This document shows positions 7,691 through 14,318 of a stretch of DNA of 18,671 bases, piece by piece. The position numbers and the translations under genes were made by a program. Source of the DNA: Bacteroidota bacterium. GTDB taxonomy: Bacteria > Bacteroidota > Bacteroidia > Sphingobacteriales > Sphingobacteriaceae. The stretch is from positions 1 to 18,671 of the forward strand of contig JABDBT010000046.1 of assembly GCA_013288465.1 (NCBI GenBank), read 5' to 3'. Numbering within the stretch: the first letter of the stretch is position 1; each line of letters starts with the position of its first letter. Below the pieces are notes generated by a model, which searched no databases, was not told the origin of the DNA, and saw nothing but the letters and a program-made list of their open reading frames with translations.

Positions 7691-9055
7691 TTACTTGAGC
7701 TTGCTGGTAGAAATTACCTTATAGCCACCGTTTATCAACGTACTTATTGGTATGGCATAAGCTATCGTTATGAACAATCTCCTTTGCCCGGTAGCAAGCG
7801 ACCCAAATTCATAACCAGCCCCTAACTGAAAGTTATATATATCAGCACCAGCAACCAATGCAAATACCGTACTCGATGGAGTAGCGGTGGTGGTGCTACC
7901 TGATTGTGGTATTGAAGAACCGGCCGAAGAATTTGAAGCAAATAGAAAACCGGCCTGCAGGCCTATATGGTTATAATAATCTACTGAAGTATTAACATTG
8001 TTTGCGTCTTTTGTTATGTCGAGCTCGCCCCATGAATAATTAACGCCGGCGCCTACTGAATTTAAAAAAGATGTCCCTATTATTGAATTTGTTGCATTTT
8101 TGGGATTGTTATATAAAAAGTTAGCCCGTATTAATGGAATAGTAAAATTTGTACTTATAACATTAGCATGATATTTAATTATTCCACCTGTAACTGTACC
8201 ACCAATAGTTGTACCATGTAAAGTTGTAGCGTTGGTTGTTGTTCCACCTGTTGTTATGCCTCCGGTTGTTACGCCATTTACAGTTGTCCCGCCTGTTGTA
8301 ACTCCGCCGGTAGTTGTTCCACCGGTAGTTACCCCATTAACTGTTACTCCACCGGTGGTACTTCCACCGGTAGTTATACCACCGGTAATTGTTCCTCCAT
8401 TAGTAATCCCGCCACTAATTGGATCGTAGGTTGTTGCACCTGTTGTTACTCCATTAATAGTTGTGCCACCAGTTATTGTACCACCAGTAGTAACTCCGCC
8501 AATAGTAATTCCACCAGTGGTTACACCATTAACAGTAACTCCCCCACTGGTTGTTCCGCCAGTTGTTGTTCCTCCGGTAATTACTCCGCCAGTTGTTGTC
8601 CCACCCGTAGTAGTACCGTCTGTAGTTGTCATAACATGGTCTGGGTCAAGATTTGCCGCTCCATTGGTTGTCCCGCCAGTCATTGTGCCCCCAGTTGTAA
8701 TGCCCCCAGTTGTTGTTGTTCCTATAGTTGTCCCGCCTGTGGTTATCCCGCCTGTAATTGTTCCACCGGTAGTTGTAACCCTTGTATTTTGGTTATAAGT
8801 TGAGCCTCCTGTTGTTATGCCACCCGTAATTGTTGCACCTATGATTATTCCATTCGTAGTTGTTCCGCCGGTAATTGTACCACCTAATGTTGTGCCACCA
8901 GTGGTAATCATGCTATCTATAATTTTTTGCCCCGATTTATTAAGCTTTGTAGTCTTTTTGGAAGTTGGAATAGACGTGCTTGGAGAAAGGTGCATTCCCT
9001 GGGAAAAGGCAATACAAGGAAGGGATACTAAAAGTAGAATAATTAGCTTTTTCAT
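7691..9055 (-). CDS. Secreted Thr/Gly pentad-repeat protein with beta-rich C-terminal domain
   Basis: This is a 454-residue protein that I do not recognise. Residues 1-19 are a clear signal peptide (MKKLIILLLVSLPCIAFSQ). A short linker (20-49) leads into residues 50-291, about 44 pentads of the form T-x-G-G-x (TTGGT, TTGGV, TITGG; sometimes NG in place of GG). The pentads form four in-phase blocks, broken at about residues 85-93 (YNQNTRV), 133-142 (NLDPDHV) and 208-214 (TYDPIS). Residues 296-454 contain alternating hydrophobic strands (GAGVNYSWGELDIT, IGLQAGFLFAS, FQLGAGYEFGS, LFITIAYAIPIS) like a small outer-membrane beta-barrel. The likely location is the outer membrane, with the repeat either surface-exposed or periplasmic. 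Synonymous variation among repeats points to protein-level maintenance. It diverges from the lipoprotein operon at 9249. The coding call is firm; structure and function are inference. Confidence 0.8.
   Translation of the reverse strand: MKKLIILLLVSLPCIAFSQGMHLSPSTSIPTSKKTTKLNKSGQKIIDSMITTGGTTLGGTITGGTTTNGIIIGATITGGITTGGSTYNQNTRVTTTGGTITGGITTGGTTIGTTTTGGITTGGTMTGGTTNGAANLDPDHVMTTTDGTTTGGTTTGGVITGGTTTGGTTSGGVTVNGVTTGGITIGGVTTGGTITGGTTINGVTTGATTYDPISGGITNGGTITGGITTGGSTTGGVTVNGVTTGGTTTGGVTTGGTTVNGVTTGGITTGGTTTNATTLHGTTIGGTVTGGIIKYHANVISTNFTIPLIRANFLYNNPKNATNSIIGTSFLNSVGAGVNYSWGELDITKDANNVNTSVDYYNHIGLQAGFLFASNSSAGSSIPQSGSTTTATPSSTVFALVAGADIYNFQLGAGYEFGSLATGQRRLFITIAYAIPISTLINGGYKVISTSKLK
8183..8908 (-). 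repeat. 15-bp coding repeat (Thr/Gly pentads)
   Basis: This is the DNA for residues 50-291 of the protein above: about 44 units of 15 bp encoding T-x-G-G-x. Codons for Gly and Thr vary between units at the third base, so the array is not a fresh slippage product. The opposite strand is also open over long stretches and would read Pro/Val repeats. That is a by-product of the repeat and not taken as coding. Confidence 0.9.
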
Positions 9056-9134
9056 TGCGTTGAAGATTAGAGACCTAACATTTTGTCTAACCCAAAATTC
9101 AATAAACTACAAAGGCAACGGAATGAGGATATAG

Positions 9135-9204
9135 CGGTATTTTCACCGTTTTATGAACATCTAAAATACCGTGAAAACACGGGGTACTAATGTTACAGAT
9201 ACCC
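9135..9204. promoter_or_regulatory. Cluster of inverted repeats between divergent genes
   Basis: Within the 193-bp divergent region there are three inverted repeats. CGGTATTTT (9135-9143) pairs with AAAATACCG (9163-9171), loop 19. CCGTG-AAAA-CACGG (9169-9182) forms a compact hairpin. GGGTA (9182-9186) pairs with TACCC (9200-9204). They lie upstream of both the Thr/Gly protein and the lipoprotein operon. As both genes read away, a terminator role is unlikely; operator or mRNA leader structure is more plausible. Confidence 0.45.
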
Positions 9205-9206
9205 TG

Positions 9207-9214
9207 TACTTTAG
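9207..9214 (+). promoter_or_regulatory. Possible -7 box of the lipoprotein operon
   Basis: TACTTTAG differs at one base from TAnnTTTG and lies 34 nt before the ATG at 9249. This would give a short leader, and the inverted-repeat cluster would sit directly upstream. No clear -33 element is seen. Confidence 0.3.
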
Positions 9215-9248
9215 TTCTAAAATTACTTAAACCCAAATTGTAATCATC

Positions 9249-10280
9249 ATGAAAAAATTCTTGCTTGTATTAACAACTACGGCATTATTGGCAGTAATTG
9301 CCGGCTGTAGTGGCAATGGCACAAAAAAAGAGGAGAAAGCAGCACTCGTTGCAGTCGCAGCACCCCGCACCCCACCGGGAATTATCCTTAAAACGTTAGA
9401 TGGTGTTGACTCGCTTACTGCTGTAAGGGGTATCAACTATTTTGAAAATAACAGCACTACCGTCCCGGCGCAAAAAATAAGATGTTTTTTATTAAAAAAA
9501 GATATGTTAATCAAGATATCAAATTTACTTCAGGCTGAGCAAAAGGCACAAACAGTTGCGGGCTGGAAGCATGTAACAGATGGCATACGTATCTATTTAT
9601 CAATGGACCCGACCGCGCCAAACGCCCCGGTTTCATTGTTGTTTGTGTCAACTCTTGATAGCACAAATCAGGTTACCGGAAAAAAAGGCTTTCATCACGA
9701 TTACTACTCTCATGCAGCTTCGGCAACTTTGTTTTCAAGTCCACCTATAGTGCCCGAACCTACACCAACTGTTGCCGGCGGCGCAGCATTATACGGTAAT
9801 TGCGCCTCTATGCCCACTGGCTGCGCTGAAGACGCTACGTGTACCAATATAGCTAACCTACATTTTACCCCAAGGCAATTTGCTGAAATCATGGTAAAAA
9901 GTAGAGCTGCATTACCGCAAAGGCCATTTAATACTCACGCGGAATGGTTTGATATAGATATTATTGGAAAATTGGCCACTGATACAAAACTTGATGCACT
10001 ACGGATTTATTTTGGAACGCACCCCAATAACGACCCAACTACTGCTTATCAAAACAAAGACGCATTTGTAATAACTACAACACACCTTGACCCCGGTACT
10101 AATAATTATGTTGATTATTTTGATTGCGCTACAATGCAGGCTTTGTTAAGAATACCCAAACTTCGTTTGCATAATGTTCCGGCTTTAGATAAAGGCGAAT
10201 TATGCCCCGAAAATTGCAACATAGATAGTGGTTCAATGGACCAGTTTGTTTTAAGGGCAACTAATAAAGCAAAAAAATAA
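9249..10280 (+). CDS. Lipoprotein with an internally duplicated domain, first gene of a two-component operon
   Basis: This is a 343-residue protein of unrecognised family. The signal peptide ends in a lipobox (VIAGC, Cys20), so the mature protein should be lipid-anchored. A charged KKEEK stretch just after the Cys is reminiscent of Bacteroidota lipoprotein surface-export signals, but only loosely. Residues about 78-138 and 206-281 look like two copies of one domain: compare GIRIYLSMDP and FVSTLDS with ALRIYFGTHP and ITTTHLDP. A Cys-rich linker (CASMPTGCAEDATC, residues 185-198) precedes the second copy, and the protein ends with LCPENC and a polar tail. The stop is 2 nt from the next ATG, so it is translationally linked to the membrane protein, kinase and regulator genes. 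An extracytoplasmic sensing or ligand-binding role for that system is inference. Confidence 0.78.
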   Translation: MKKFLLVLTTTALLAVIAGCSGNGTKKEEKAALVAVAAPRTPPGIILKTLDGVDSLTAVRGINYFENNSTTVPAQKIRCFLLKKDMLIKISNLLQAEQKAQTVAGWKHVTDGIRIYLSMDPTAPNAPVSLLFVSTLDSTNQVTGKKGFHHDYYSHAASATLFSSPPIVPEPTPTVAGGAALYGNCASMPTGCAEDATCTNIANLHFTPRQFAEIMVKSRAALPQRPFNTHAEWFDIDIIGKLATDTKLDALRIYFGTHPNNDPTTAYQNKDAFVITTTHLDPGTNNYVDYFDCATMQALLRIPKLRLHNVPALDKGELCPENCNIDSGSMDQFVLRATNKAKK

Positions 10281-10282
10281 AA

Positions 10283-10957
10283 ATGCATTTCAAAGATTTT
10301 TTTACTTCAAATACTGTTAGTGAGCTCATTTGCTTCTTAATAGCAATGGTTTGTTTAATAAAAGATAGGAACCGGGTATGGAAATACTTCAGTTTCTATC
10401 TTTTTATCACCTGCGTAACAGAATTAGGCGCTATTTATTTAAAGCGGCACCGCCATTCAAACGGATGGCCTTATAATATTTCAATGCTATTTGAAATGTT
10501 GTTTATCAGTTTAATGTTTGCTAACCTTTTTAATAAATATATTAAAAGTAAACCAATCATCTTAACCGGCTTTGTGTCATTTGCCGGTGTTTACATTTAT
10601 GAAACAATTGGCAACTCGCATAAAATAATGAAACCCGGTTTTCTTTATTTTAACAATACAACTAATAACGTAATGTCGGTTCTGTTTGTGTTTTATTCGC
10701 TCTATTACTTTTATTTGTTACTTAGGGACAGTCAATATATCGATCTGCGGTTTTCGCCTCAATTTTGGTGGGTCATAGGCGTTTTGTTTTTTTATTTTGG
10801 CAGCACTGCCGTTAATATATATCGTGGCATAGATGAAAGCGACTCTAAACAAGCTTTATGTTATTATATCCTTAATATATTTATTATACTTTTATATAGC
10901 TGCTGGAGCTATGCCTTTATCTGTAAAAAATGGCTGGGAACAACATCAATAGCCTGA
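10283..10957 (+). CDS. Seven-helix integral membrane protein of unknown function
   Basis: This is a 224-residue protein with about seven hydrophobic helices (approximately 12-26, 33-53, 65-85, 90-110, 128-150, 161-180, 191-216). No family is recognised. Short loops carry basic residues (KDRNR, KRHRH, CKKW). It begins 2 nt after the lipoprotein stop and its last 28 nt overlap the start of the histidine kinase gene, so its production is tied to both. The kinase has only one membrane helix and no sensor domain of its own. This protein, possibly with the lipoprotein, is therefore a reasonable candidate for the signal-receiving part. It could equally be the regulated target or a transporter-like accessory. 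Confidence 0.75.
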   Translation: MHFKDFFTSNTVSELICFLIAMVCLIKDRNRVWKYFSFYLFITCVTELGAIYLKRHRHSNGWPYNISMLFEMLFISLMFANLFNKYIKSKPIILTGFVSFAGVYIYETIGNSHKIMKPGFLYFNNTTNNVMSVLFVFYSLYYFYLLLRDSQYIDLRFSPQFWWVIGVLFFYFGSTAVNIYRGIDESDSKQALCYYILNIFIILLYSCWSYAFICKKWLGTTSIA

Positions 10958-11754
10958 TATTAATTACGACGCTCATTTTTTTTATGGCGCCCACTTTTAT
11001 TATCATATATATTTTTATTTACAACAACCGTAAAAGGAAGCATATCGAAGAAAAACAGCAGCTTCAATCCACCTTTCGCCAGGAACTTTTAAAAACACAA
11101 ATTGAGGTACAGGAAGAAACCCTAAACCATACCAGTCGCGAAATTCATGATAACATTACCCAGGTGTTATCATTTGTAAAATTAAACCTGGCCATGGCCG
11201 GCGGCGTTAATGAAACCGAAAAGCAATTAAAGATCAATGAATGTCGCGATTTAATCGCGCAAGTAATTACCGACTTGCGTAACTTATCGAAAAGCCTAAG
11301 CCTGGAACATATTGCCTCGCTTGGTTTGGTAAAAACCATTGAAATAGAAACCGACCGGGTAAATATCAGCGGTTTGATTAATGTAGAGTTGCTGATCGCC
11401 GGGGATAGTTTTTCATTAGGGCAACAGCGCGAGCTGGTGCTGTTCCGTATTTTTCAGGAAGCGTTAAATAATACGCTAAAACATGCCCATGCTAAACACT
11501 TAAAAATCAGCTTGCAGTATTCAAAAGAAATATTTAATTTGATCGTCGAAGATGATGGCAATGGTTTTACGCCCGGCGCGATGGATATGAGTGGCGGAGC
11601 AGGGTTAAAAAACATGCAGAACAGGGCAGCCTTAATTGGCGCTGTAGCAACTATTGACAGCTTACCAGGTAAAGGTTGTAGCATTAAGGTAACACTAAAC
11701 CCTATAGAACAACATATATACGCGGATGGAAGCTATCCAAATAGTGCTGGTTGA
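10930..11754 (+). CDS. Histidine kinase, HisKA_3 (NarX/LiaS/DesK) type, without sensor domain
   Basis: This is a 274-residue kinase. One N-terminal membrane helix (about residues 8-31) is followed by a basic stop-transfer (NNRKRKH), then a helical dimerisation region with the phospho-acceptor box SREIHDNITQVLSFVKLNL (His73). The HATPase_c domain has the N-box FRIFQEALNNTLKHAHAKH (about 172-190), DDGNGF (208-213) and GGAGLKNMQNRA. It should autophosphorylate and pass phosphate to the NarL-type regulator encoded next, whose gene overlaps by 29 nt. There is almost no extracytoplasmic part, so the signal probably arrives through a partner, presumably the preceding 7TM protein or lipoprotein. The family call is strong; signal and partner are inference. 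Confidence 0.92.
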   Translation: MAGNNINSLILITTLIFFMAPTFIIIYIFIYNNRKRKHIEEKQQLQSTFRQELLKTQIEVQEETLNHTSREIHDNITQVLSFVKLNLAMAGGVNETEKQLKINECRDLIAQVITDLRNLSKSLSLEHIASLGLVKTIEIETDRVNISGLINVELLIAGDSFSLGQQRELVLFRIFQEALNNTLKHAHAKHLKISLQYSKEIFNLIVEDDGNGFTPGAMDMSGGAGLKNMQNRAALIGAVATIDSLPGKGCSIKVTLNPIEQHIYADGSYPNSAG

Positions 11755-12361
11755 TGATCATCGTTTATTTAGAAGCGGCATCGCGTCGCTCATTAATAAA
11801 TTCCCGCAATATAAAATCCTTTTTGAGGCCGGTGATGGTGAAGAATTAACCCGAAAGCTTACCCCAAAACTAAAGCCGCATATTGTGTTATTGGACATCA
11901 ATATGCCTAATAAAGATGGCATAGCCACCGCGCAATGGATAAGGGCCACCTACCCCGATATAAATATCATTGTGCTATCAATGTTTGAAGATGCCGAAAA
12001 GGTGCTGCAAATGGTAAAAATTGGGGTAAAAGGCTACCTGTTAAAAGATGCCGAGCCGGCCGAATTTGAGCAGGCCCTGCATAGTGTGTCGCAGGGCGAG
12101 GTGTATTTCCCCGAATTTGTTACCCGCCATTTGATAAACAACTTTAACCACCAGGACGACGAGGTAAAGCTCAATACCCGCGAACTTGAATTTTTAAAAT
12201 TAGCCGGCACCGAACTCACCTACAAAGAAATTGCCGACCAGATGTGCATCAGCGTTCGCACCGTTGACGACTATCGCGACCGGTTATTTGAAAAACTACA
12301 AACCAAAAGCCGGGTTGGGTTGGTTTTATATGCCATTAAAAACAAGCTGATTGTGTTGTAA
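11726..12361 (+). CDS. Response regulator, NarL/LuxR family
   Basis: This is a 211-residue two-domain regulator. The receiver domain (residues 1-120) has the acidic pair Asp10-Asp11, phospho-acceptor Asp57 in LLDINMP, Ser85 in the switch position and Lys107. The C-terminal LuxR-type helix-turn-helix (about 148-211) shows the ELTYKEIADQMCISVRTVDDYRDRLFEKL pattern in two parts: LTYKEIADQMCIS then VRTVDDYRDRLFEKL. Phosphorylated by the kinase in the overlapping upstream gene, it should bind DNA, typically short inverted repeats. The inverted repeats at 9135-9204, upstream of its own operon and of the Thr/Gly protein, are natural candidate targets, though this is untested. It is the last gene of the operon; hairpins follow at 12436-12498. 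Confidence 0.95.
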   Translation: MEAIQIVLVDDHRLFRSGIASLINKFPQYKILFEAGDGEELTRKLTPKLKPHIVLLDINMPNKDGIATAQWIRATYPDINIIVLSMFEDAEKVLQMVKIGVKGYLLKDAEPAEFEQALHSVSQGEVYFPEFVTRHLINNFNHQDDEVKLNTRELEFLKLAGTELTYKEIADQMCISVRTVDDYRDRLFEKLQTKSRVGLVLYAIKNKLIVL

Positions 12362-12418
12362 AGGTGAAATTAGGTAAGGTTAGGCAGCTTGAGGTAAACC
12401 AATTGCAGGACGAGTCAG

Positions 12419-12458
12419 TGTTCCAGCTGTTCCAGGTGTTCCATTTCAATTGGAACAC
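12419..12458 (+). repeat. Three TGTTCCA units at 9-bp spacing plus an inverted copy
   Basis: TGTTCCA occurs at 12419-12425, 12428-12434 and 12437-12443, and its reverse complement TGGAACA at 12451-12457. The last direct copy and the inverted copy form an 8-bp hairpin (GTGTTCCA/TGGAACAC, loop 7 nt). It lies 58 nt after the regulator stop codon. It may slow or end transcription, or be a protein-binding cluster. A poly-T tail is lacking. Confidence 0.5.
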
Positions 12459-12465
12459 TTTAAAG

Positions 12466-12498
12466 AAAAAAAGAGCTATGTATAACCACAGCTCTTTT
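12466..12498. terminator. Bidirectional terminator between the regulator and OsmC genes
   Basis: AAAAGAGCT (12469-12477) pairs perfectly with AGCTCTTTT (12490-12498) around a 12-nt loop. On the minus strand the stem is followed by seven T, making a strong terminator for the OsmC gene that ends at 12520. On the plus strand four T follow, so it can also end the two-component operon. Confidence 0.8.
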
Positions 12499-12519
12499 CA
12501 ATGCCGGGTTACCGGCTAA

Positions 12520-12939
12520 TTATTTATAGCTCACATTCAAGGTAATAGGCACGCTCAATGCTTTTGAAATAATGCAATTGGCTTTAGCGCCTTCGGCAAT
12601 CTCTTTGAATTTAGCTTCAGATACACCTTCAATTGCTGATCCGGTTAGTTCTAAATGGATACCGGTAATGCTCAGGGCCGCCATATCCAGGTCTAAAATA
12701 GCTTCGGTATTAAGGTCGCCGGGGGTAAAACCTGCCTGTGACAGTTGAGCGCCCACAGCCATAGTAAAGCAACCTGCATGGGCGGCGGCTATCAGCTCTT
12801 CAGGGTTAGTGCCCACACCATCGGCAAAGCGGGTCTTAAATGAAAACTGTGTATTGTTTAGCGTAGTGCTCTGGGTAGATATTTCTCCCTGTCCTGCTGT
12901 TAATGTGCCATTCCAATGGGCTTTTGCTGTACGTTTCAT
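12520..12939 (-). CDS. OsmC/Ohr-family peroxiredoxin-like protein
   Basis: This 139-residue protein has the full length and pattern of the OsmC branch: MKRTAKAHWNGTLTAGQGEIS at the N-terminus, NPEELIAAAHAGCF with Cys57, and NCIISKAL with Cys122. These two cysteines are the redox pair that reduces organic hydroperoxides in the cytoplasm. Family members protect against peroxides produced in osmotic, ethanol or oxidative stress. The gene lies 154 bp downstream of the NamA-like flavoenzyme on the same strand, and both handle oxidative or electrophile stress, so shared use is plausible. It ends 22 nt before the terminator at 12466-12498. The name OsmC fits better than Ohr, but the subfamily is not certain. 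Confidence 0.92.
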   Translation of the reverse strand: MKRTAKAHWNGTLTAGQGEISTQSTTLNNTQFSFKTRFADGVGTNPEELIAAAHAGCFTMAVGAQLSQAGFTPGDLNTEAILDLDMAALSITGIHLELTGSAIEGVSEAKFKEIAEGAKANCIISKALSVPITLNVSYK

Positions 12940-12941
12940 GG

Positions 12942-13102
12942 TTAGTGAATGATTGAATTAGTGAATTAGTGAATGTTTATTTTTGAGTTATTGATTGATT
13001 GTCTGAATTGCTGATTATTTTGATTATCGGATTTCTGTGATGCTGAGCAAATTTAACTAATCTCTCATTAACTAATCTCTAATCTACAATTAACTAATCC
13101 CT
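12942..13102. repeat. Simple direct repeats between namA-like and osmC-like genes
   Basis: TTAGTGAAT occurs three times (12942-12950, 12958-12966, 12966-12974). TTAACTAATCTCT occurs at 13053-13065 and 13068-13080, with a near copy, TTAACTAATCCCT, at 13090-13102. The last copy runs over the stop codon of the flavoenzyme gene (13094-13096). The spacer is otherwise low-complexity, and no gene or clear promoter is seen in it. Confidence 0.6.
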
Positions 13103-14164
13103 AAACTTCGCCCGCTCGTACTGCACCGGCCATTCAACCTCGTGCCCCAGTTGGTGCGCGGCACGCAACGGGAAATAAGGGTCGCGCAGCATTTCGCGGG
13201 CCAGGAACACCAGGTCGGCCTGGTCATTTTGTATGAGGTCGTTGGCCTGTTTGGGTTCGGTAATTAAACCAACTGCGCCGGTCAAGATCCCGGTTTTACG
13301 CACGGCTTCAGAAAACTCAACCTGATATCCCGGTTTTAGCGGGATTTTAGCCGCAGCCACATTCCCGCCTGACGAGCAATCTACCAGGTCAACGCCTTTA
13401 TCTTTCAATATTTTGGCTAAAGCTACTGAATCATCAATAGTCCACCCGCCTTCTGTCCAGTCGGTTGATGAAATGCGTACAAACAACGGATATCCTACAG
13501 GCCAAACTTCCTGCACCGTCGCTGTAATTTCAAGCAACAGCCTTATCCTGTTTTCAAACGGACCACCGTATTCATCTTTACGGAGGTTACTCAAAGGCGA
13601 TAAAAACTGGTGCACCAAATAACCATGGGCGGCATGTAATTCAATTACTTTAAACCCTGCTTCAATCGCCCTTTGTGCTGCCGCTTTAAAATCGGCTTTA
13701 ACTTTTTCTATACCGGCTTTATCCAATGCAAGCGGCGCCTCTTCCTTTTCGGTAAACGGTATTGCGCTTGGAGCCACCGCTTTCCAGCCATTTTCCTGAT
13801 CGGAAGGTATTTGGGCGCCGCCATTCCAGGGTTCACTATGACTGGCTTTTCGCCCTGCATGGGCAAGTTGTACGCCTGCTATCGCGCCATGTTGATGTAT
13901 AAAATCAGTGATCTCCTTTAGTTTGGTAATATGCTCATCTTTATAAATGCCCAGGTCGGCATAGCTTATGCGTCCTTCGGCTGATACGGCCGTCGCTTCG
14001 GTAATAATTAGCCCCGCACCGCCAATGGCCCGGCTGCCCAAATGTACAAGGTGCCAGTTGGTAGCAAAACCGTCATGACTGGAATACTCGCACATCGGCG
14101 AAACCACGATACGGTTTTTAAATTGAATGTCTTTTATTTTTAATGGGGAAAACAGGTGCGGCAT
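13094..14164 (-). CDS. namA: NADPH-dependent old-yellow-enzyme (NamA/YqjM-like) oxidoreductase
   Basis: This 356-residue FMN protein forms a TIM barrel and matches the YqjM class of ene-reductases. Visible marks are the N-terminal IVVSPMCEYSSHDGFATNW with the class-typical Cys25 and Tyr27, GVQLAHAGRKAS, the substrate-binding pair in ELHAAHGYLVHQFLSPLSN, RKDEYGGPFENR, RISSTDWTEGG and the FMN phosphate-binding region near GLITEP and LAREMLRDPYF. The enzyme reduces activated C=C bonds of alpha,beta-unsaturated carbonyls and nitro compounds with NADPH, in the cytoplasm; its natural substrate is usually unknown. It is read toward the OsmC-like gene. The start at 14164 (MPHLFSPLKI) is the standard family start. 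The symbol is by family resemblance. Confidence 0.93.
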   Translation of the reverse strand: MPHLFSPLKIKDIQFKNRIVVSPMCEYSSHDGFATNWHLVHLGSRAIGGAGLIITEATAVSAEGRISYADLGIYKDEHITKLKEITDFIHQHGAIAGVQLAHAGRKASHSEPWNGGAQIPSDQENGWKAVAPSAIPFTEKEEAPLALDKAGIEKVKADFKAAAQRAIEAGFKVIELHAAHGYLVHQFLSPLSNLRKDEYGGPFENRIRLLLEITATVQEVWPVGYPLFVRISSTDWTEGGWTIDDSVALAKILKDKGVDLVDCSSGGNVAAAKIPLKPGYQVEFSEAVRKTGILTGAVGLITEPKQANDLIQNDQADLVFLAREMLRDPYFPLRAAHQLGHEVEWPVQYERAKFRD

Positions 14165-14318
14165 AACTTTTTTGATGTAAATATGAGTAGTAACACCGGC
14201 AGTAGTCTCACTGTTTTGTAAAATACCTTTTGATGATAATTAAATGATACGAACTTTTAACCTATTTTAGGTGTTTACACTCAGAGTGATTTATCTTCTT
14301 ATTTAAACCAGCATTATT

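Noticed and set aside
7610..7825. 71-residue plus-strand frame just after the TPR kinase
   Set aside because: Most of it lies antisense to the 3' end of the Thr/Gly protein gene, and its sequence lacks any family look. Treated as a chance frame.
8183..8908. CRISPR-like array because of the regular 15-bp period
   Set aside because: Units are contiguous, lie in one frame, and encode Thr/Gly pentads. There are no spacers and no cas genes.
8232..9134. Plus-strand open frames rich in Pro-Pro-Val-Val repeats (8232-8429, 8463-8798, 8817-9134)
   Set aside because: They are the opposite strand of the Thr/Gly repeat. The 15-bp unit keeps the complementary frame open, but only the minus-strand frame has a signal peptide, one continuous 454-codon frame and a folded-looking C-terminal domain.
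14263..14270. TATTTTAG as promoter of the antiporter
   Set aside because: It is one mismatch from TAnnTTTG in A/T-rich DNA without a -33 element. Chance matches are common, so it is not listed as a feature.
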